Assembly (NCBI GenBank): GCA_017307315.1
Contig: JAFKFF010000299.1
Coordinates: forward strand, 1 to 15,201
Reading direction: 5' to 3'
DNA length: 15,201 bases
DNA from: Alphaproteobacteria bacterium
GTDB lineage: Bacteria > Pseudomonadota > Alphaproteobacteria > Micropepsales > Micropepsaceae
This document shows positions 6,225 to 15,201 of the stretch, one piece after another (positions within the stretch are counted from its first letter, which is position 1; each line of letters starts with the position of its first letter). The position numbers were made by a program, and so were the translations under genes. Below the pieces are notes generated by a model. The model worked only from the letters and a program-made list of their open reading frames with translations. It had not been told where the DNA came from and made no database searches.

Positions 6225-7573
6225 CGTTGTGGACGCGCCCCGAAACCGAAGCCGCCACCCTGGGCCGCGCCAGCGCGGATTTTGCCGTGAGCGGGCTTTC
6301 CATCGACACCCGCACCATCCGGGAAGGCGATCTGTTCGTGGCCTTGAAGGGCGCGCGCGACGGCCATGATTTCGTGAACGCCGCCTTCGCGGCCAAGGCC
6401 GGCGCCGCGCTGGTCAGCCGCGTGGTGCAGGATGCGCCCGGGCCTCTGCTGGAAGTGGCCGACACCCAGCGCGGGCTGGAAGACCTGGGGCGCGCCGCGC
6501 GCGCCCGCAACGGCGGAAAAATCCTGGCGATCACCGGCAGCGCGGGAAAGACCACCACCAAGGAGATCCTGCGGCTGTGCTGCAATGCGCTGGGCCGCAC
6601 CCATGCCTCGGCCGCTTCCCACAACAATCACTGGGGCGTGCCGCTCAGCCTGGCGTCGCTGCCGCGCGACGCCGAATATGGCGTGTTCGAGATCGGCATG
6701 AACCATGCGGGCGAGATTCGCAATCTGGTCTCCTTCGTGCGGCCGCATGTGGCGCTGATCACCACCATCGCGGCGGCGCATCTGGAATTCTTCGGCTCCT
6801 GCCAAGCCATCGCCGACGCCAAATCGGAAATCTTCGAAGGGCTGGCGCCCGGCGGTGCCGCACTGATCCCATCCGACTCCTCTTATGCCGAACGCCTGGC
6901 GGCGCGCGCGGCGCAGGCGCAGGTCGGCCGCCTGGTCCGTTTCGGCACGACGGGCGATGCCCGCCTTCTGTCGTTCGTCCCCGACGGCGACGGCATGCGG
7001 GTGAAGGCCGACATTCTGGGCCGCGCCGTCGATTGCTTGGTGGGCGCGCCGGGCGAGCACATCGCCCGCAACGTGGTGGCCGCGCTGGCGATGGTCGCGC
7101 TGGCCGATGGCGATGTGCTGAACGCGGCGGCGGCGCTCAAGAATTTCACCGCGCTCAAGGGCCGCGGCGCGCGGTTTGATGCGCGGGGCGTTCAAGTGAT
7201 CGATGAGAGCTACAACGCCAATCCCGCTTCGATGGCGGCGGCGCTGGCTCTGCTGGGCGATGCGCCCGGCCGCAAGCTGGCCGTTCTGGGCGACATGCTG
7301 GAGATGGGCGAGGGCGGCCCGGCGCTGCATGCCGCTTTGGCCGAACCCATCGCCGCCGCTCGTGCCGATCTGGTTTTCGCTTCCGGACGCCAGATGAAAG
7401 CGCTGTGGGATGCGCTGCCGCCCGCGCGTCGCGGCGCCTATGCGGAAGATTCCGCCGCGTTGGCGCCCCAGCTGATGGCGGCGGTGAAGAAGGGCGACAC
7501 GGTGCTGGTGAAGGGCTCGCTGGGCAGCCGGATGGCGGTGATCGTCGAAGCGCTGAAGGGGCGGGCCGGCTGA
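6221..7573 (+). CDS. murF: UDP-MurNAc-tripeptide:D-Ala-D-Ala ligase MurF
   Basis: A 450-residue cytoplasmic Mur ligase that attaches D-Ala-D-Ala (made by Ddl, also in this cluster) to the UDP-MurNAc tripeptide, completing the pentapeptide precursor. The N-terminal domain contains [19 protein letters not shown]. The P-loop is TGSAGKT (105-111), followed by TTKE, the MurF-type version. The central domain has [12 protein letters not shown] and [10 protein letters not shown], and the C-terminal domain has [11 protein letters not shown] and VLGDMLEMG. Length is typical. The start ATG 6221 overlaps the murE stop as ATGA, with GGAGG at 6207-6211. The gene ends in TGATG shared with mraY. Confidence 0.97.
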   Translation: MTLWTRPETEAATLGRASADFAVSGLSIDTRTIREGDLFVALKGARDGHDFVNAAFAAKAGAALVSRVVQDAPGPLLEVADTQRGLEDLGRAARARNGGKILAITGSAGKTTTKEILRLCCNALGRTHASAASHNNHWGVPLSLASLPRDAEYGVFEIGMNHAGEIRNLVSFVRPHVALITTIAAAHLEFFGSCQAIADAKSEIFEGLAPGGAALIPSDSSYAERLAARAAQAQVGRLVRFGTTGDARLLSFVPDGDGMRVKADILGRAVDCLVGAPGEHIARNVVAALAMVALADGDVLNAAAALKNFTALKGRGARFDARGVQVIDESYNANPASMAAALALLGDAPGRKLAVLGDMLEMGEGGPALHAALAEPIAAARADLVFASGRQMKALWDALPPARRGAYAEDSAALAPQLMAAVKKGDTVLVKGSLGSRMAVIVEALKGRAG

Positions 7574-8664
7574 TGCTCTATTATCTGTCGCTTCTCACCC
7601 ATACCGACCAGCTCGCTTTCTTCCGGCTGTTCAAATACCTCACCTTCCGCTCCGGCGCGGCAGTGATGACCTCGCTCCTGATCGCCTTCCTGATCAACCC
7701 GGCGCTGATCGCCTGGCTCAAGGTGCGCCAGGGCAAGGGTCAGCCGATCAGGACCGACGGGCCGGCGCGGCACATCGTGGAAAAGGCGGGCACGCCGACC
7801 ATGGGCGGGCTTTTGATCCTGATCCCCTGGCTGGCCTCGACGCTTTTGTGGGCCAGCCTGTCGAACCGCTATGTCTGGATCCTCTTGATGGTGACCGGCG
7901 TGTTCGGCCTGCTGGGTTTCCTGGACGATTATTATAAAGTGACCAAGCGCACTGCGGACGGATTGTCGGGCCGCACCCGCCTGATCATCGAATTCGGCGC
8001 CGCCTTCATCGCCACTTGGCTGATCATGCAGGTCGAGGCGCCCAGCCTTTCGGGCATGCTGGCCATCCCCTTCATCAAGACGGCGCTGCTGCCTTTGGGG
8101 CTTCTCTTCATTCTGGTTGGCGGTTTCGTCATCACCGGCGCCGCCAATGCGGTGAACTTCACCGACGGATTGGACGGGCTTGCCATTGTGCCGGTGATGA
8201 TCGCGGCGGCCACTTTCACGCTGATCGTCTATCTGGTGGGCAACGAGAAATTTGCCGCCTATCTGCAGATTCCTTACGTCGACGGGTCGGGCGAGCTGGC
8301 GGTGTTCCTGGCGGCGCTGGTCGGCGCGGGGCTGGGCTTTCTCTGGTACAACGCCCCGCCCGCCGCGATCTTCATGGGCGACACGGGCTCGCTGTCGCTG
8401 GGCGGTGCGCTGGGCGCCGTCGCGGTCGTCGCCAAGCACGAGATCGTGCTCGCGATTGTCGGCGGCCTCTTCGTGCTGGAAACCGTTTCGGTCGTGGTGC
8501 AGGTGGTGTCGTTCAAGCTCACCGGCAAGCGCGTCTTCCGCATGGCGCCGATCCATCATCATTACGAGCAGCTGGGCTGGAACGAATCCACCATCGTGAT
8601 CCGCTTCTGGATCGTGGCGGTGGTTCTGGCGCTGGCCGGCCTCGCCACCTTGAAGCTGCGGTGA
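7573..8664 (+). CDS. mraY: Phospho-MurNAc-pentapeptide transferase MraY
   Basis: A 363-residue polytopic inner-membrane enzyme that transfers phospho-MurNAc-pentapeptide from UDP to undecaprenyl phosphate, forming lipid I. About ten hydrophobic segments are visible. Diagnostic motifs are GKGQPIR and TPTMGG, the catalytic Asp pair D118-D119 in [18 protein letters not shown] with D198 and D201, [12 protein letters not shown], and the PIHHHYE triad with H328-H330. Length and all motifs are normal. The start is the ATG inside the TGATG overlap with murF, preceded by AAGGGG; it gives the standard N-terminus (MLYYL and then FKYLTFRSG). Confidence 0.98.
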   Translation: MLYYLSLLTHTDQLAFFRLFKYLTFRSGAAVMTSLLIAFLINPALIAWLKVRQGKGQPIRTDGPARHIVEKAGTPTMGGLLILIPWLASTLLWASLSNRYVWILLMVTGVFGLLGFLDDYYKVTKRTADGLSGRTRLIIEFGAAFIATWLIMQVEAPSLSGMLAIPFIKTALLPLGLLFILVGGFVITGAANAVNFTDGLDGLAIVPVMIAAATFTLIVYLVGNEKFAAYLQIPYVDGSGELAVFLAALVGAGLGFLWYNAPPAAIFMGDTGSLSLGGALGAVAVVAKHEIVLAIVGGLFVLETVSVVVQVVSFKLTGKRVFRMAPIHHHYEQLGWNESTIVIRFWIVAVVLALAGLATLKLR

Positions 8665-8668
8665 CGGC

Positions 8669-10096
8669 ATGATCGCGGCGCGCAGCTTTTCCGGAAAGAC
8701 GGTCGCGGTGTTCGGGCTGGCCCGCACGGGCCTCGCCAGCGTGCGCGCCTTGAAGGCGGGCGGCGCGCAGGTCATCGCCTGGGACGACAACAGCGCCGCG
8801 CGCGATGCCGGATACGAAGCGGGCGCCGAAATCACGCCCTGGCGGGAATGGGCATGGGAGGCGATTTCCGCGCTGATCCTCAGCCCCGGCGTTCCCTTGA
8901 CACATCCGCGTCCGCACGAAGCCGTGCTGCATGCCAAATCGGCGGGCGTGGCGGTGATTGGCGATGTCGAACTGTTCGCCCGCGAAATCCGCCCCGATGC
9001 CGGCCGCCCCGGCAAGGCGCCCGTGATCGCCATCACCGGCACCAACGGCAAGTCCACCACCACCGCGCTTCTGGGCCATATCCTGGCCAGTGCCGGTTTC
9101 GATGCCCAGGTGGGCGGCAATATCGGCAAGGCGGTGCTGGAACTGGCGCCGCCGGGCCCCAAGACCATTTATGTGCTGGAGATGTCGAGCTTCCAGATCG
9201 ACCTCGCTCCCGGATTGCATCCCGATGTGGCGCTGCTCTCCAACCTCACGCCCGATCACATCGACCGCCATGGCAGCATGGAAAATTATGCCGCCATCAA
9301 GGAAAGGCTGCTGCGCCAGGTGCCCAAGGACGGGCAGGTGATCGTTGGAGTCGACGATGCCTATGGCGCGGCGATCTTCACCGCGCTCTCTTCCAATGGC
9401 GGCGCGGCGGCGACGCCGGTCTCGGTGGGCAAGATCCTGGGCCGCGGCGTTTTCGCGGTCGATGGCATTCTTTATGACGCGCATGGCCAGCGCACCGCCG
9501 AAGTGATGGCGATGGAAGAGGCGCCGCGCCTGCCGGGCGCGCACAATTGGCAGAATATCGCGCTCGCCTATGCCGCGGCGCGGAATTTCATCAAGGACAG
9601 CCGCGCCATTGTCGGCGCCATTTCCAGCTTCCCGGGCCTTGCCCATCGGATGGAAGAGGTGGGCCATATCGGGCGCGTGCGGTTCATCAACGATTCCAAG
9701 GCGACCAATGCCGACGCGACGGCGCGGGCGCTGGCCTGCTATCCCGACATTTTCTGGATCGCGGGCGGCAAGCCCAAGGAAGGCGGCATCGCCGCCCTGT
9801 CGGATTATTTCCCGCGCATCCGCAAAGCCTACCTGATCGGCGAGGCGGCCGAGGCGTTCGCCGGTACGCTCGAAGGACGTGTCGTATTCTCCCGCAGCGG
9901 CACCTTGGACAAGGCGGTGGAAGAGGCGGCCGCCGATGCGGCGCGCGCCGCCGCGCCCGCCCCGGTGGTGCTGCTGTCGCCGGCGTCGGCGTCCTACGAC
10001 CAGTTCAAGGATTTCGAGCAGCGCGGCGATGTCTTCCGCGCCCTGGTGGCCCGGTTGCCGCGGGACGCGCGCCAGGGCCAGAAGGTGGTTTCATGA
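8669..10096 (+). CDS. murD: UDP-MurNAc-L-alanine:D-glutamate ligase MurD
   Basis: A 475-residue cytoplasmic Mur ligase adding D-glutamate to UDP-MurNAc-L-Ala. The N-terminal Rossmann-like UDP-binding domain starts at FGLARTGLASV. The P-loop TGTNGKSTTT is at 123-132, followed by VGGNIGKAVLEL, EMSSFQID and NLTPDHIDRHGSMENY of the central domain, HNWQNIALAYAA at the hinge, and NDSKATNADAT, WIAGGKPKEGG and SPASASYDQF of the C-terminal domain. All expected catalytic blocks are present and length is normal. ATG 8669 lies 4 bases after the mraY stop; the stop overlaps ftsW as ATGA. Confidence 0.97.
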   Translation: MIAARSFSGKTVAVFGLARTGLASVRALKAGGAQVIAWDDNSAARDAGYEAGAEITPWREWAWEAISALILSPGVPLTHPRPHEAVLHAKSAGVAVIGDVELFAREIRPDAGRPGKAPVIAITGTNGKSTTTALLGHILASAGFDAQVGGNIGKAVLELAPPGPKTIYVLEMSSFQIDLAPGLHPDVALLSNLTPDHIDRHGSMENYAAIKERLLRQVPKDGQVIVGVDDAYGAAIFTALSSNGGAAATPVSVGKILGRGVFAVDGILYDAHGQRTAEVMAMEEAPRLPGAHNWQNIALAYAAARNFIKDSRAIVGAISSFPGLAHRMEEVGHIGRVRFINDSKATNADATARALACYPDIFWIAGGKPKEGGIAALSDYFPRIRKAYLIGEAAEAFAGTLEGRVVFSRSGTLDKAVEEAAADAARAAAPAPVVLLSPASASYDQFKDFEQRGDVFRALVARLPRDARQGQKVVS

Positions 10097-11244
10097 GCAT
10101 CTCGCGCGCCGACAAGGGCGGCTTCGCCAATTGGTGGTTCACCGTCGACAAGGTGGCCTTGACTGGCATGGGCCTGCTTTTGGGCATCGGCCTGATGCTG
10201 GCTTTCGCCGCCAGCCCCGCCATCACCGGCGGTCCGGTGACGGCGGGGGATTTCCGCTATGCCGCGCGCCAGCTCGCCTATGCCACGGTGGCCTTGTCGA
10301 TCATGGGCGGGGCGTCGCTGTTGTCCTTGCGCCAGGTCAAGATCGCCGCCGCCTTCATTTTCACCCTGGCGCTGATCGGCTCCTTTCTGGTGCTGTTCTT
10401 CGGCAGCGATCTTCTGGGCGCGCGGCGCGAACTGGATTTCGGGCCGCTCAGCCTGCAGCCGTCGGAGTTCCTCAAGCCCGGCTTCGCCATCCTGGCCGCG
10501 GCGGTGCTGGCCGACCGCACGCCCATGAAACTGCCCAAGCCGTTGATCACCCTGCTGCTCATTCTGCCGGCGGTCGTCATTCTTCTGCTGCAGCCCGATG
10601 TCGGCCAGACCGGCCTTTTGCTGTCGCTGTGGGGCGCGATGCTGTTCTTTGCCGGTCTGCCCTTGTTCTGGGTGGGATCGATGGCGGGCGCGACCTCGGT
10701 GCTGGGCTTCGCGGCTTATGAGATATTCCCCCATGTGCATCACCGGGTGGAGCAATATCTGAGCGAGACCGATATCGGCTACCAGGCCGGATTGGCGCTC
10801 AAGGCTTTCGCCCATGGCGGATTTGCCGGCGTGGGGCCGGGCGCGGGCACCGTCAAGTACCGCATTCCCGACGCCCATTCCGACTATATTTTCGCGGTCG
10901 CGGGTGAAGAGTTCGGCTTGATCCTCTGCGCCACAATCGCGGCGCTGTTCGGTCTTCTCACCGTGCGGTTGCTGCTGCGCTCGGCCAACGCGCGCGATCC
11001 CTTCTGCCAGCTCGCCGGGGCCGGCCTTGCGGTGGTGACCGCCGTGCAGGCCTTCATCAATATGGGCGTGGCGGTGTCGCTGCTGCCGGCCAAGGGGATG
11101 ACCTTGCCGTTCATTTCCTATGGCGGCTCCTCGCTTTTCTCCATCGCGCTCACCATGGGCTTTGCCCTCGCGGTGACGCGCCAGCGTCCCAAGCTCACGA
11201 CGCGGGAAGAATCGCTTCTCGGCGCCCTGGGAGTGCGCGCATGA
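10093..11244 (+). CDS. ftsW: Septal peptidoglycan glycosyltransferase FtsW
   Basis: A 383-residue SEDS-family membrane protein that polymerises lipid II at the septum as the partner of FtsI. About ten hydrophobic segments follow a short cytoplasmic N-terminus. Family motifs are LQPSEFLKP (Q122-E125), QPDVGQT with the presumed catalytic aspartate D169, GPGAGTVKYRIPDAHSDYIFA, AGEEFG, and LPAKGMTLPFISYGGSS near the C-terminus. In the block before LQPSE most relatives have GARRW or GASRW; here it reads GARREL with E113 where the tryptophan is expected. FtsW rather than RodA is favoured by its place between murD and murG. ATG 10093 overlaps the murD stop and is preceded by AAGGTGG. The stop overlaps murG as ATGA. 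Confidence 0.95.
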   Translation: MSISRADKGGFANWWFTVDKVALTGMGLLLGIGLMLAFAASPAITGGPVTAGDFRYAARQLAYATVALSIMGGASLLSLRQVKIAAAFIFTLALIGSFLVLFFGSDLLGARRELDFGPLSLQPSEFLKPGFAILAAAVLADRTPMKLPKPLITLLLILPAVVILLLQPDVGQTGLLLSLWGAMLFFAGLPLFWVGSMAGATSVLGFAAYEIFPHVHHRVEQYLSETDIGYQAGLALKAFAHGGFAGVGPGAGTVKYRIPDAHSDYIFAVAGEEFGLILCATIAALFGLLTVRLLLRSANARDPFCQLAGAGLAVVTAVQAFINMGVAVSLLPAKGMTLPFISYGGSSLFSIALTMGFALAVTRQRPKLTTREESLLGALGVRA

Positions 11245-12317
11245 CGGGCGCCATCGTTCTGTCCGCCGGCGGGACCGGCGGCCATCTCTTCCCGGCCCAG
11301 GCGCTGGCCAATGAACTGCGCCGCCGGGGACGGCGGATCGTGGTGATGACGGATACGCGCTTCGCCAATTACGCCACCTCTTTTCCCGGTGCCCGGATCG
11401 AAACCGTGCCATCGGCGCCGCTCAATTCCCTGATCGCGCCGTTCAAGATCGCGGCGGGTGTGTTTCAGGCCTTGTCGAAGCTGCTGCAGTTGAAGCCGGC
11501 CGCGGTGATCGGCTTCGGCGGCTATCCGTCCGTGCCGGTGATGCTGGCGGCGAGCCTGGCCCGGCTTCCCACTGCCGTGATCGAGCAGAATGCCGTGGTG
11601 GGCCGCGCCAACCGGCTGGTGATGAACCGGGTCCGCCGCGTCGCCGCCGCTTTCCCCATTGCCCGTTTCGCCCCGCGCGACAAAACCAAGATCGTGCTCA
11701 CCGGCAATCCGCTGCGGCCGGACGTGGTCGCACTGTGGGGTGCGCCCTATCCGGCGCCAACGGCGGACGGCCCGCTGCATCTTCTGGTCTTTGGCGGCAG
11801 CCAGGGCGCGCGCGTCTTCAGCGAGATCGTGCCCCAGGCCGTGCTGCGGCTGCCGCATAGCTTCAAGTCCCGGCTCGACATCGTTCAGCAGTGCCGCCCG
11901 GAAGACATCGAAAGTGTGCGCGCGCTCTATACCAATGCCGGCATTCGCGCCGACTTGCAGCCCTTCTTCACGGATCTGCCCCAGCGCATGGCCAAGGCGC
12001 AGCTGGTGATCGGGCGCTCGGGCGCGGGCACGGTGGCCGAATTGATGGCGATCGGCCGCCCCGCCATTCTGGTGCCGCTGCCCCATGCCCTGGATGACAA
12101 TCAGACGCCGAACGCTGAAATATTGTCGCGGTCGGATGCGGGCTGGACGGTGGCGCAGGGCAATCTGACGCCGGATTCGTTGGCCCAGATGCTCACGCGA
12201 ATTTTCTCGGCGCCCGATGAGCTGGCGCGCCGTGCCGCCGCCGCCCATGCGCTGGCGACGCCGGACGCCGCCGAAAAACTGGCCGACATGGTCGATCAGC
12301 TCGCGAGGGCCGCATGA
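11241..12317 (+). CDS. murG: Lipid I N-acetylglucosaminyltransferase MurG
   Basis: A 358-residue membrane-associated GT28-family enzyme that transfers GlcNAc from UDP-GlcNAc to lipid I, giving lipid II. Visible motifs are [12 protein letters not shown] with GGTGGH at 10-15, [28 protein letters not shown] starting at E115, TGNPLRP, the nucleotide-binding GGSQG (185-189), and the C-terminal donor-site block [17 protein letters not shown] followed by [10 protein letters not shown]. Both Rossmann-like domains are complete and length is normal. The start overlaps the ftsW stop and the stop overlaps the start of murC, so translation is probably coupled on both sides. Confidence 0.98.
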   Translation: MTGAIVLSAGGTGGHLFPAQALANELRRRGRRIVVMTDTRFANYATSFPGARIETVPSAPLNSLIAPFKIAAGVFQALSKLLQLKPAAVIGFGGYPSVPVMLAASLARLPTAVIEQNAVVGRANRLVMNRVRRVAAAFPIARFAPRDKTKIVLTGNPLRPDVVALWGAPYPAPTADGPLHLLVFGGSQGARVFSEIVPQAVLRLPHSFKSRLDIVQQCRPEDIESVRALYTNAGIRADLQPFFTDLPQRMAKAQLVIGRSGAGTVAELMAIGRPAILVPLPHALDDNQTPNAEILSRSDAGWTVAQGNLTPDSLAQMLTRIFSAPDELARRAAAAHALATPDAAEKLADMVDQLARAA

Positions 12318-13735
12318 TGGCCATGCCCGTCGCCACGCGCGTTCCGCTCGATATCGGCGCCATTCATTTCATCGGCATCGGCGGCATCGGCATGTCCGGC
12401 ATCGCCGAGATCATGCACAATCTCGGTTATAAAGTGCAGGGCTCCGACGTGGCGGAGAACGCCAATGTCAAGCGCCTGCGTGGCATGGGCATTCCCGTTT
12501 CCATCGGCCATGCCGCGGACAATCTGAAGAACGCTCATGCCGTGGTCTATTCCTCGGCGGTCAAGCCCGGCAATGTCGAATTCGACGCGGCACGGGCGTT
12601 GTCGCTGCCGCTGGTGCGCCGGGCCGAGATGCTGGCCGAAATCATGCGGCTGAGGTCCTGCGTCGCCATTGCCGGCACCAACGGCAAGACCACCACCACC
12701 ACCATGGTGGCGGCGCTTCTGGATGCCGGCGGCATGGATCCCACCGTGGTCAATGGCGGCATCATCAACGCCTATGGCACCAATGCCCGGTTGGGCGCGG
12801 GCGAATGGGTCGTGGTCGAGGCCGACGAGAGCGACGGCACCTTCCTGCGCCTGCCGGCCACCGTCGCGGTCGTCACCAATGCCGATCCCGATCACCTGGA
12901 TTATTACGGCACCTTCGACGCCATGCGCGACGCGTTCCAGCGCTTCGTCGAGAATGTGCCCTTCTACGGTTTCGCCGTGCTGTGCCTGGATCATCCCGAA
13001 GTGCAGGCGATGGTGGGCCGCATCACCGACCGGCGCATCGTCACCTACGGCTTCAGTCCCCAGGCAGATGCCCGCGCCGTGAACGTCTCCTATTCGCAAG
13101 GCGCTTCGCATTACGATGTGGTCTTCACCGACCGGCGCAAGGGCGTGGAGACGCGCCTGGACGATTTGAGCCTGCCCATGCCGGGGGAGCACAATGTCCA
13201 GAATTCCTTGGCCGCCATCGTGGTGGCGCGCGAGCTGGGCGTGTCCGACGAGGTCATCCGCAAGGCGCTGGCCGGTTTCCGCGGTGTCGGCCGGCGCTTC
13301 TCCAAGGTGGGCGAATGGAACGGCGCCGCCATCATCGACGATTACGCGCACAACCCCTTCAAGATCGCGGCGGCTTTGCGCGCCGCGCGACAGGCCTATA
13401 CCGGCCCGGTGGTGGCGGTGGTACAGCCGCACCGTTTTACCCGGTTGCGCGACACCTTCGAGCAATTCGCCAAATGCCTGAACGATGCCGATGTCGCGGT
13501 GATCGCGCCGGTCTATGCGGCGGGCGAGCAGCCGATCGAAGGCATCAACAGGGACACCTATGCGGAAGCCTTGCGGGCCCACGGCCATCGCCACGTCCTG
13601 ACCATCAATGGCGAAGAAGATTTGGCCGCCGCGGTGGCGCCCTATCTCAAGCCCGGCGGCGTGGTGGTGGGAGCGGGCGCGGGCTCGATCAGCGGCTGGA
13701 TGCACAATCTCCAGAAGAAGCTGGAGGGCGCATGA
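12314..13735 (+). CDS. murC: UDP-MurNAc:L-alanine ligase MurC
   Basis: A 473-residue cytoplasmic Mur ligase that starts the stem peptide by adding L-alanine to UDP-MurNAc. Features are [16 protein letters not shown] in the UDP-binding domain, YSSAVKPGN, the P-loop GTNGKT (121-126), [70 protein letters not shown] with H346 and N347, and [10 protein letters not shown]. Two motifs differ from the common MurC form: the P-loop usually reads GTHGKT and the C-terminal motif usually DDYGHHP. The remainder is plainly MurC and not Mpl. The start is ATGATG at 12314 or 12317; 12314 overlaps the murG stop and was chosen for that reason. Confidence 0.96.
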   Translation: MMAMPVATRVPLDIGAIHFIGIGGIGMSGIAEIMHNLGYKVQGSDVAENANVKRLRGMGIPVSIGHAADNLKNAHAVVYSSAVKPGNVEFDAARALSLPLVRRAEMLAEIMRLRSCVAIAGTNGKTTTTTMVAALLDAGGMDPTVVNGGIINAYGTNARLGAGEWVVVEADESDGTFLRLPATVAVVTNADPDHLDYYGTFDAMRDAFQRFVENVPFYGFAVLCLDHPEVQAMVGRITDRRIVTYGFSPQADARAVNVSYSQGASHYDVVFTDRRKGVETRLDDLSLPMPGEHNVQNSLAAIVVARELGVSDEVIRKALAGFRGVGRRFSKVGEWNGAAIIDDYAHNPFKIAAALRAARQAYTGPVVAVVQPHRFTRLRDTFEQFAKCLNDADVAVIAPVYAAGEQPIEGINRDTYAEALRAHGHRHVLTINGEEDLAAAVAPYLKPGGVVVGAGAGSISGWMHNLQKKLEGA

Positions 13736-14610
13736 CACGGCCTTGCGACATGCTTCCTCCCGTGCGCGGCAGCATCCAGCGCGATGCCGGCTTGAAGGAC
13801 ATGGTGTGGTTTCGCGCCGGTGGCGTCGCCGAGATTCTGTTCCGCCCCGCCGATGTCGAGGATCTGGGAATGTTCCTGGCGGCGCGCTCCACCGACATTC
13901 CGGTCACCGTCATCGGCGTGGGTTCCAATCTTTTGGTGCGCGACGGCGGCGTCCCGGGCACCGTGATCCGGCTTCCCGCCAGCTTCGGCAAGATCGAAGC
14001 ACAGGGCATGCGGGTGCGGGCGGGCGCGGCGGCGCTGGATGCGCATGTGGCGCGGGTCGCGGCGGACGCAGGCATCGCCGGCCTGGAATTCCTGCGCGGC
14101 GTGCCGGGAACGGTGGGCGGAGCGCTGCGGATGAATGCGGGCTGCTATGGCCGGGAGATTTCGGACATTCTCGTGGAGGCCACCGCCCTCGACAATGAGG
14201 GCCGCAAGGTGACCTTGACGCGCGCCGAGATGGGCTTTTCCTACCGGCATTCCGAAGTCGAGGGCTCGCCCGACGCGCCCGAAGCGATCAAGGCGCGGAT
14301 GGAGGCGTTGGCGGCAAGTCGCGAGGCGGCCCAGCCGATCCGCGCCAAGACCGGCGGCTCCACCTTCAAGAATCCGCAAGGCGCCAAGGCCTGGGAGCTG
14401 ATCGACCGCGCCGGCTGCCGGGGATTGAAGGTGGGCGCGGCCCAGGTGAGCGAAAAACACTGCAATTTCCTCATCAATACCGGCGAGGCGACCGCGAGCG
14501 ACATCGAGGCCTTGGGCGAGGAGGTCCGCCGCCGGGTACGCGACAAGGACGGCGTTTCCCTGGAATGGGAGATCAAGCGCATCGGCCTGCCCTTGGGGGC
14601 CCTGGCATGA
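13732..14610 (+). CDS. murB: UDP-N-acetylenolpyruvoylglucosamine reductase MurB (possible internal deletion)
   Basis: A 292-residue FAD-dependent reductase that converts UDP-GlcNAc-enolpyruvate to UDP-MurNAc with NADPH. Recognisable parts are [12 protein letters not shown], the FAD-binding segment [51 protein letters not shown] with presumed catalytic S210, [17 protein letters not shown], and the C-terminal LEWEIKRIG whose glutamate is catalytic in the family. Between S174 and G178 the sequence reads only EVE, where relatives have roughly 11 further residues forming a strand like PEDxIFxxALx. The frame is kept. This is either a short natural variant or a 33-base loss. The gene overlaps murC and ddl by ATGA, and the murC-murB-ddl order is typical of alphaproteobacteria. 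Confidence 0.93.
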   Translation: MTRPCDMLPPVRGSIQRDAGLKDMVWFRAGGVAEILFRPADVEDLGMFLAARSTDIPVTVIGVGSNLLVRDGGVPGTVIRLPASFGKIEAQGMRVRAGAAALDAHVARVAADAGIAGLEFLRGVPGTVGGALRMNAGCYGREISDILVEATALDNEGRKVTLTRAEMGFSYRHSEVEGSPDAPEAIKARMEALAASREAAQPIRAKTGGSTFKNPQGAKAWELIDRAGCRGLKVGAAQVSEKHCNFLINTGEATASDIEALGEEVRRRVRDKDGVSLEWEIKRIGLPLGALA

Positions 14611-15201
14611 GCGCCTTCAAGCGTATTGCCGTCCTGATGGGTGGCCGCTCCGCCGAGCGCGAGGTCAGCCTGTCTTCCGGGCACGGCATCATGACGGCGC
14701 TGGCCGAGGAAGGTTTCGAGCCGGTGAGCATCGATCCGGGCGATAATCCGGGCGACCAACTATATCGGGCGAAGCCCGACGCTGTATTTAATGCGCTGCA
14801 CGGACGATTCGGCGAGGACGGCACGGTGCAGGGGCTCTTGGAATTGATGCGCTTGCCTTACACCCATTCCGGGGTGCTGGCCTCCGCGCTCGCCATGCAC
14901 AAGGAGCGCACCAAGGACGTTTACCGCGCCGCCGGCTTGCCGGTGGTCAAATCCATCGTCGCCGACCGCCGCCAGGTGGCGGAACGGCATCTGATGGAAC
15001 CGCCCTATGTGGTCAAGCCGGTGAACGAGGGCTCCAGCGTCGGCGTCTTCATCATCCGTCCGGGCGACAATCGGCCGCCCGCGGCACTGGGCAGCGACAC
15101 CTGGAACCTCTCCAACGAGATGATGGTGGAGGAGTTCGTGCCGGGCCGCGAGCTGACCGTCTCGGTGATGGGCGACCGTGCGCTCTGCGTCACCGAGATC
15201 G
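14607..15201 (+). CDS. ddl: D-alanine--D-alanine ligase Ddl (3' part outside the window)
   Basis: The first 198 codons of a cytoplasmic ATP-grasp ligase that joins two D-alanines for MurF. Visible are the N-terminal [53 protein letters not shown], and the start of the ATP-grasp domain with [15 protein letters not shown] and [17 protein letters not shown]. Roughly the first two thirds of the protein are present and are undisturbed; the metal-binding C-terminal part lies beyond the right edge. The start overlaps the murB stop as ATGA. In related clusters ftsQ, ftsA and ftsZ follow, but they are not in this window. Confidence 0.96.
   Translation, partial: MSAFKRIAVLMGGRSAEREVSLSSGHGIMTALAEEGFEPVSIDPGDNPGDQLYRAKPDAVFNALHGRFGEDGTVQGLLELMRLPYTHSGVLASALAMHKERTKDVYRAAGLPVVKSIVADRRQVAERHLMEPPYVVKPVNEGSSVGVFIIRPGDNRPPAALGSDTWNLSNEMMVEEFVPGRELTVSVMGDRALCVTEI

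Noticed and set aside
7438..9168. Long - strand open frame (576 codons) opposite mraY and murD
   Set aside because: It lies antisense to two genes with complete family motifs. Its translation is low-complexity and rich in Arg, His, Gln and Gly, as expected of a shadow frame in GC-rich DNA. No ribosome-binding site or recognisable domain.
14764..14778. Hairpin TCGGGC-GAA-GCCCGA inside ddl
   Set aside because: It lies in coding sequence with conserved protein on both sides and has no T-run, so it is unlikely to be a terminator.
1..15201. CRISPR array, tRNA or rRNA gene, insertion sequence, prophage or defence system
   Set aside because: No regularly spaced repeats, no tRNA-like or rRNA-like segment, no transposase or integrase motif, and almost no uncoded space in which such elements could sit.

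Overview
The window is a GC-rich segment (roughly two thirds G+C by eye) carrying most of a division and cell wall (dcw) cluster. The + strand gene order is mraZ, rsmH, ftsL, ftsI, murE, murF, mraY, murD, ftsW, murG, murC, murB, ddl. The murC-murB-ddl order, the alphaproteobacterial style of the FtsL, MurB and Ddl sequences, and the base composition point to an alphaproteobacterium. I cannot place it more narrowly from sequence alone.

Layout. Positions 1-228 hold no gene but contain three GC-rich hairpins, two of which look like a REP-type pair. Positions 229-1101 (- strand) encode a dehydrogenase of the 3-hydroxyisobutyrate/6-phosphogluconate family, transcribed away from the cluster. Positions 1102-1456 are a divergent intergenic region. 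It holds a good sigma-70-type promoter (TTGACG-N17-TTATCC) whose -10 is overlapped by three TCCCA boxes on an exact 10-bp period, the expected MraZ operator, followed by a leader hairpin. From 1457 to the right edge the cell wall genes are packed head to tail, nearly all with ATGA or TGATG stop/start overlaps. The last gene, ddl, runs off the window.

How the genes work together. MraZ is the operon's own repressor. RsmH methylates 16S rRNA. FtsL, FtsI and FtsW are divisome membrane proteins, FtsW and FtsI being the septal glycosyltransferase and transpeptidase pair. MurB and MurC-F make UDP-MurNAc-pentapeptide (meso-diaminopimelate type, from the DNPR motif in MurE), with Ddl supplying D-Ala-D-Ala. 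MraY and MurG build lipids I and II.

Main anomaly. ftsI is not intact. About 35-40 codons between the SxxK and SxN motifs are missing at position 4067/4070, and the reading frame changes there, so the essential transpeptidase is split into two ORFs. MurB also appears to lack an internal strand of about 11 residues, and MurE has a short N-terminus. Small deletions in an assembly, or real lesions, would both explain these; the reads would decide. I found no novel defence, mobile or secondary-metabolism system. Apart from these lesions this is a conserved housekeeping region.
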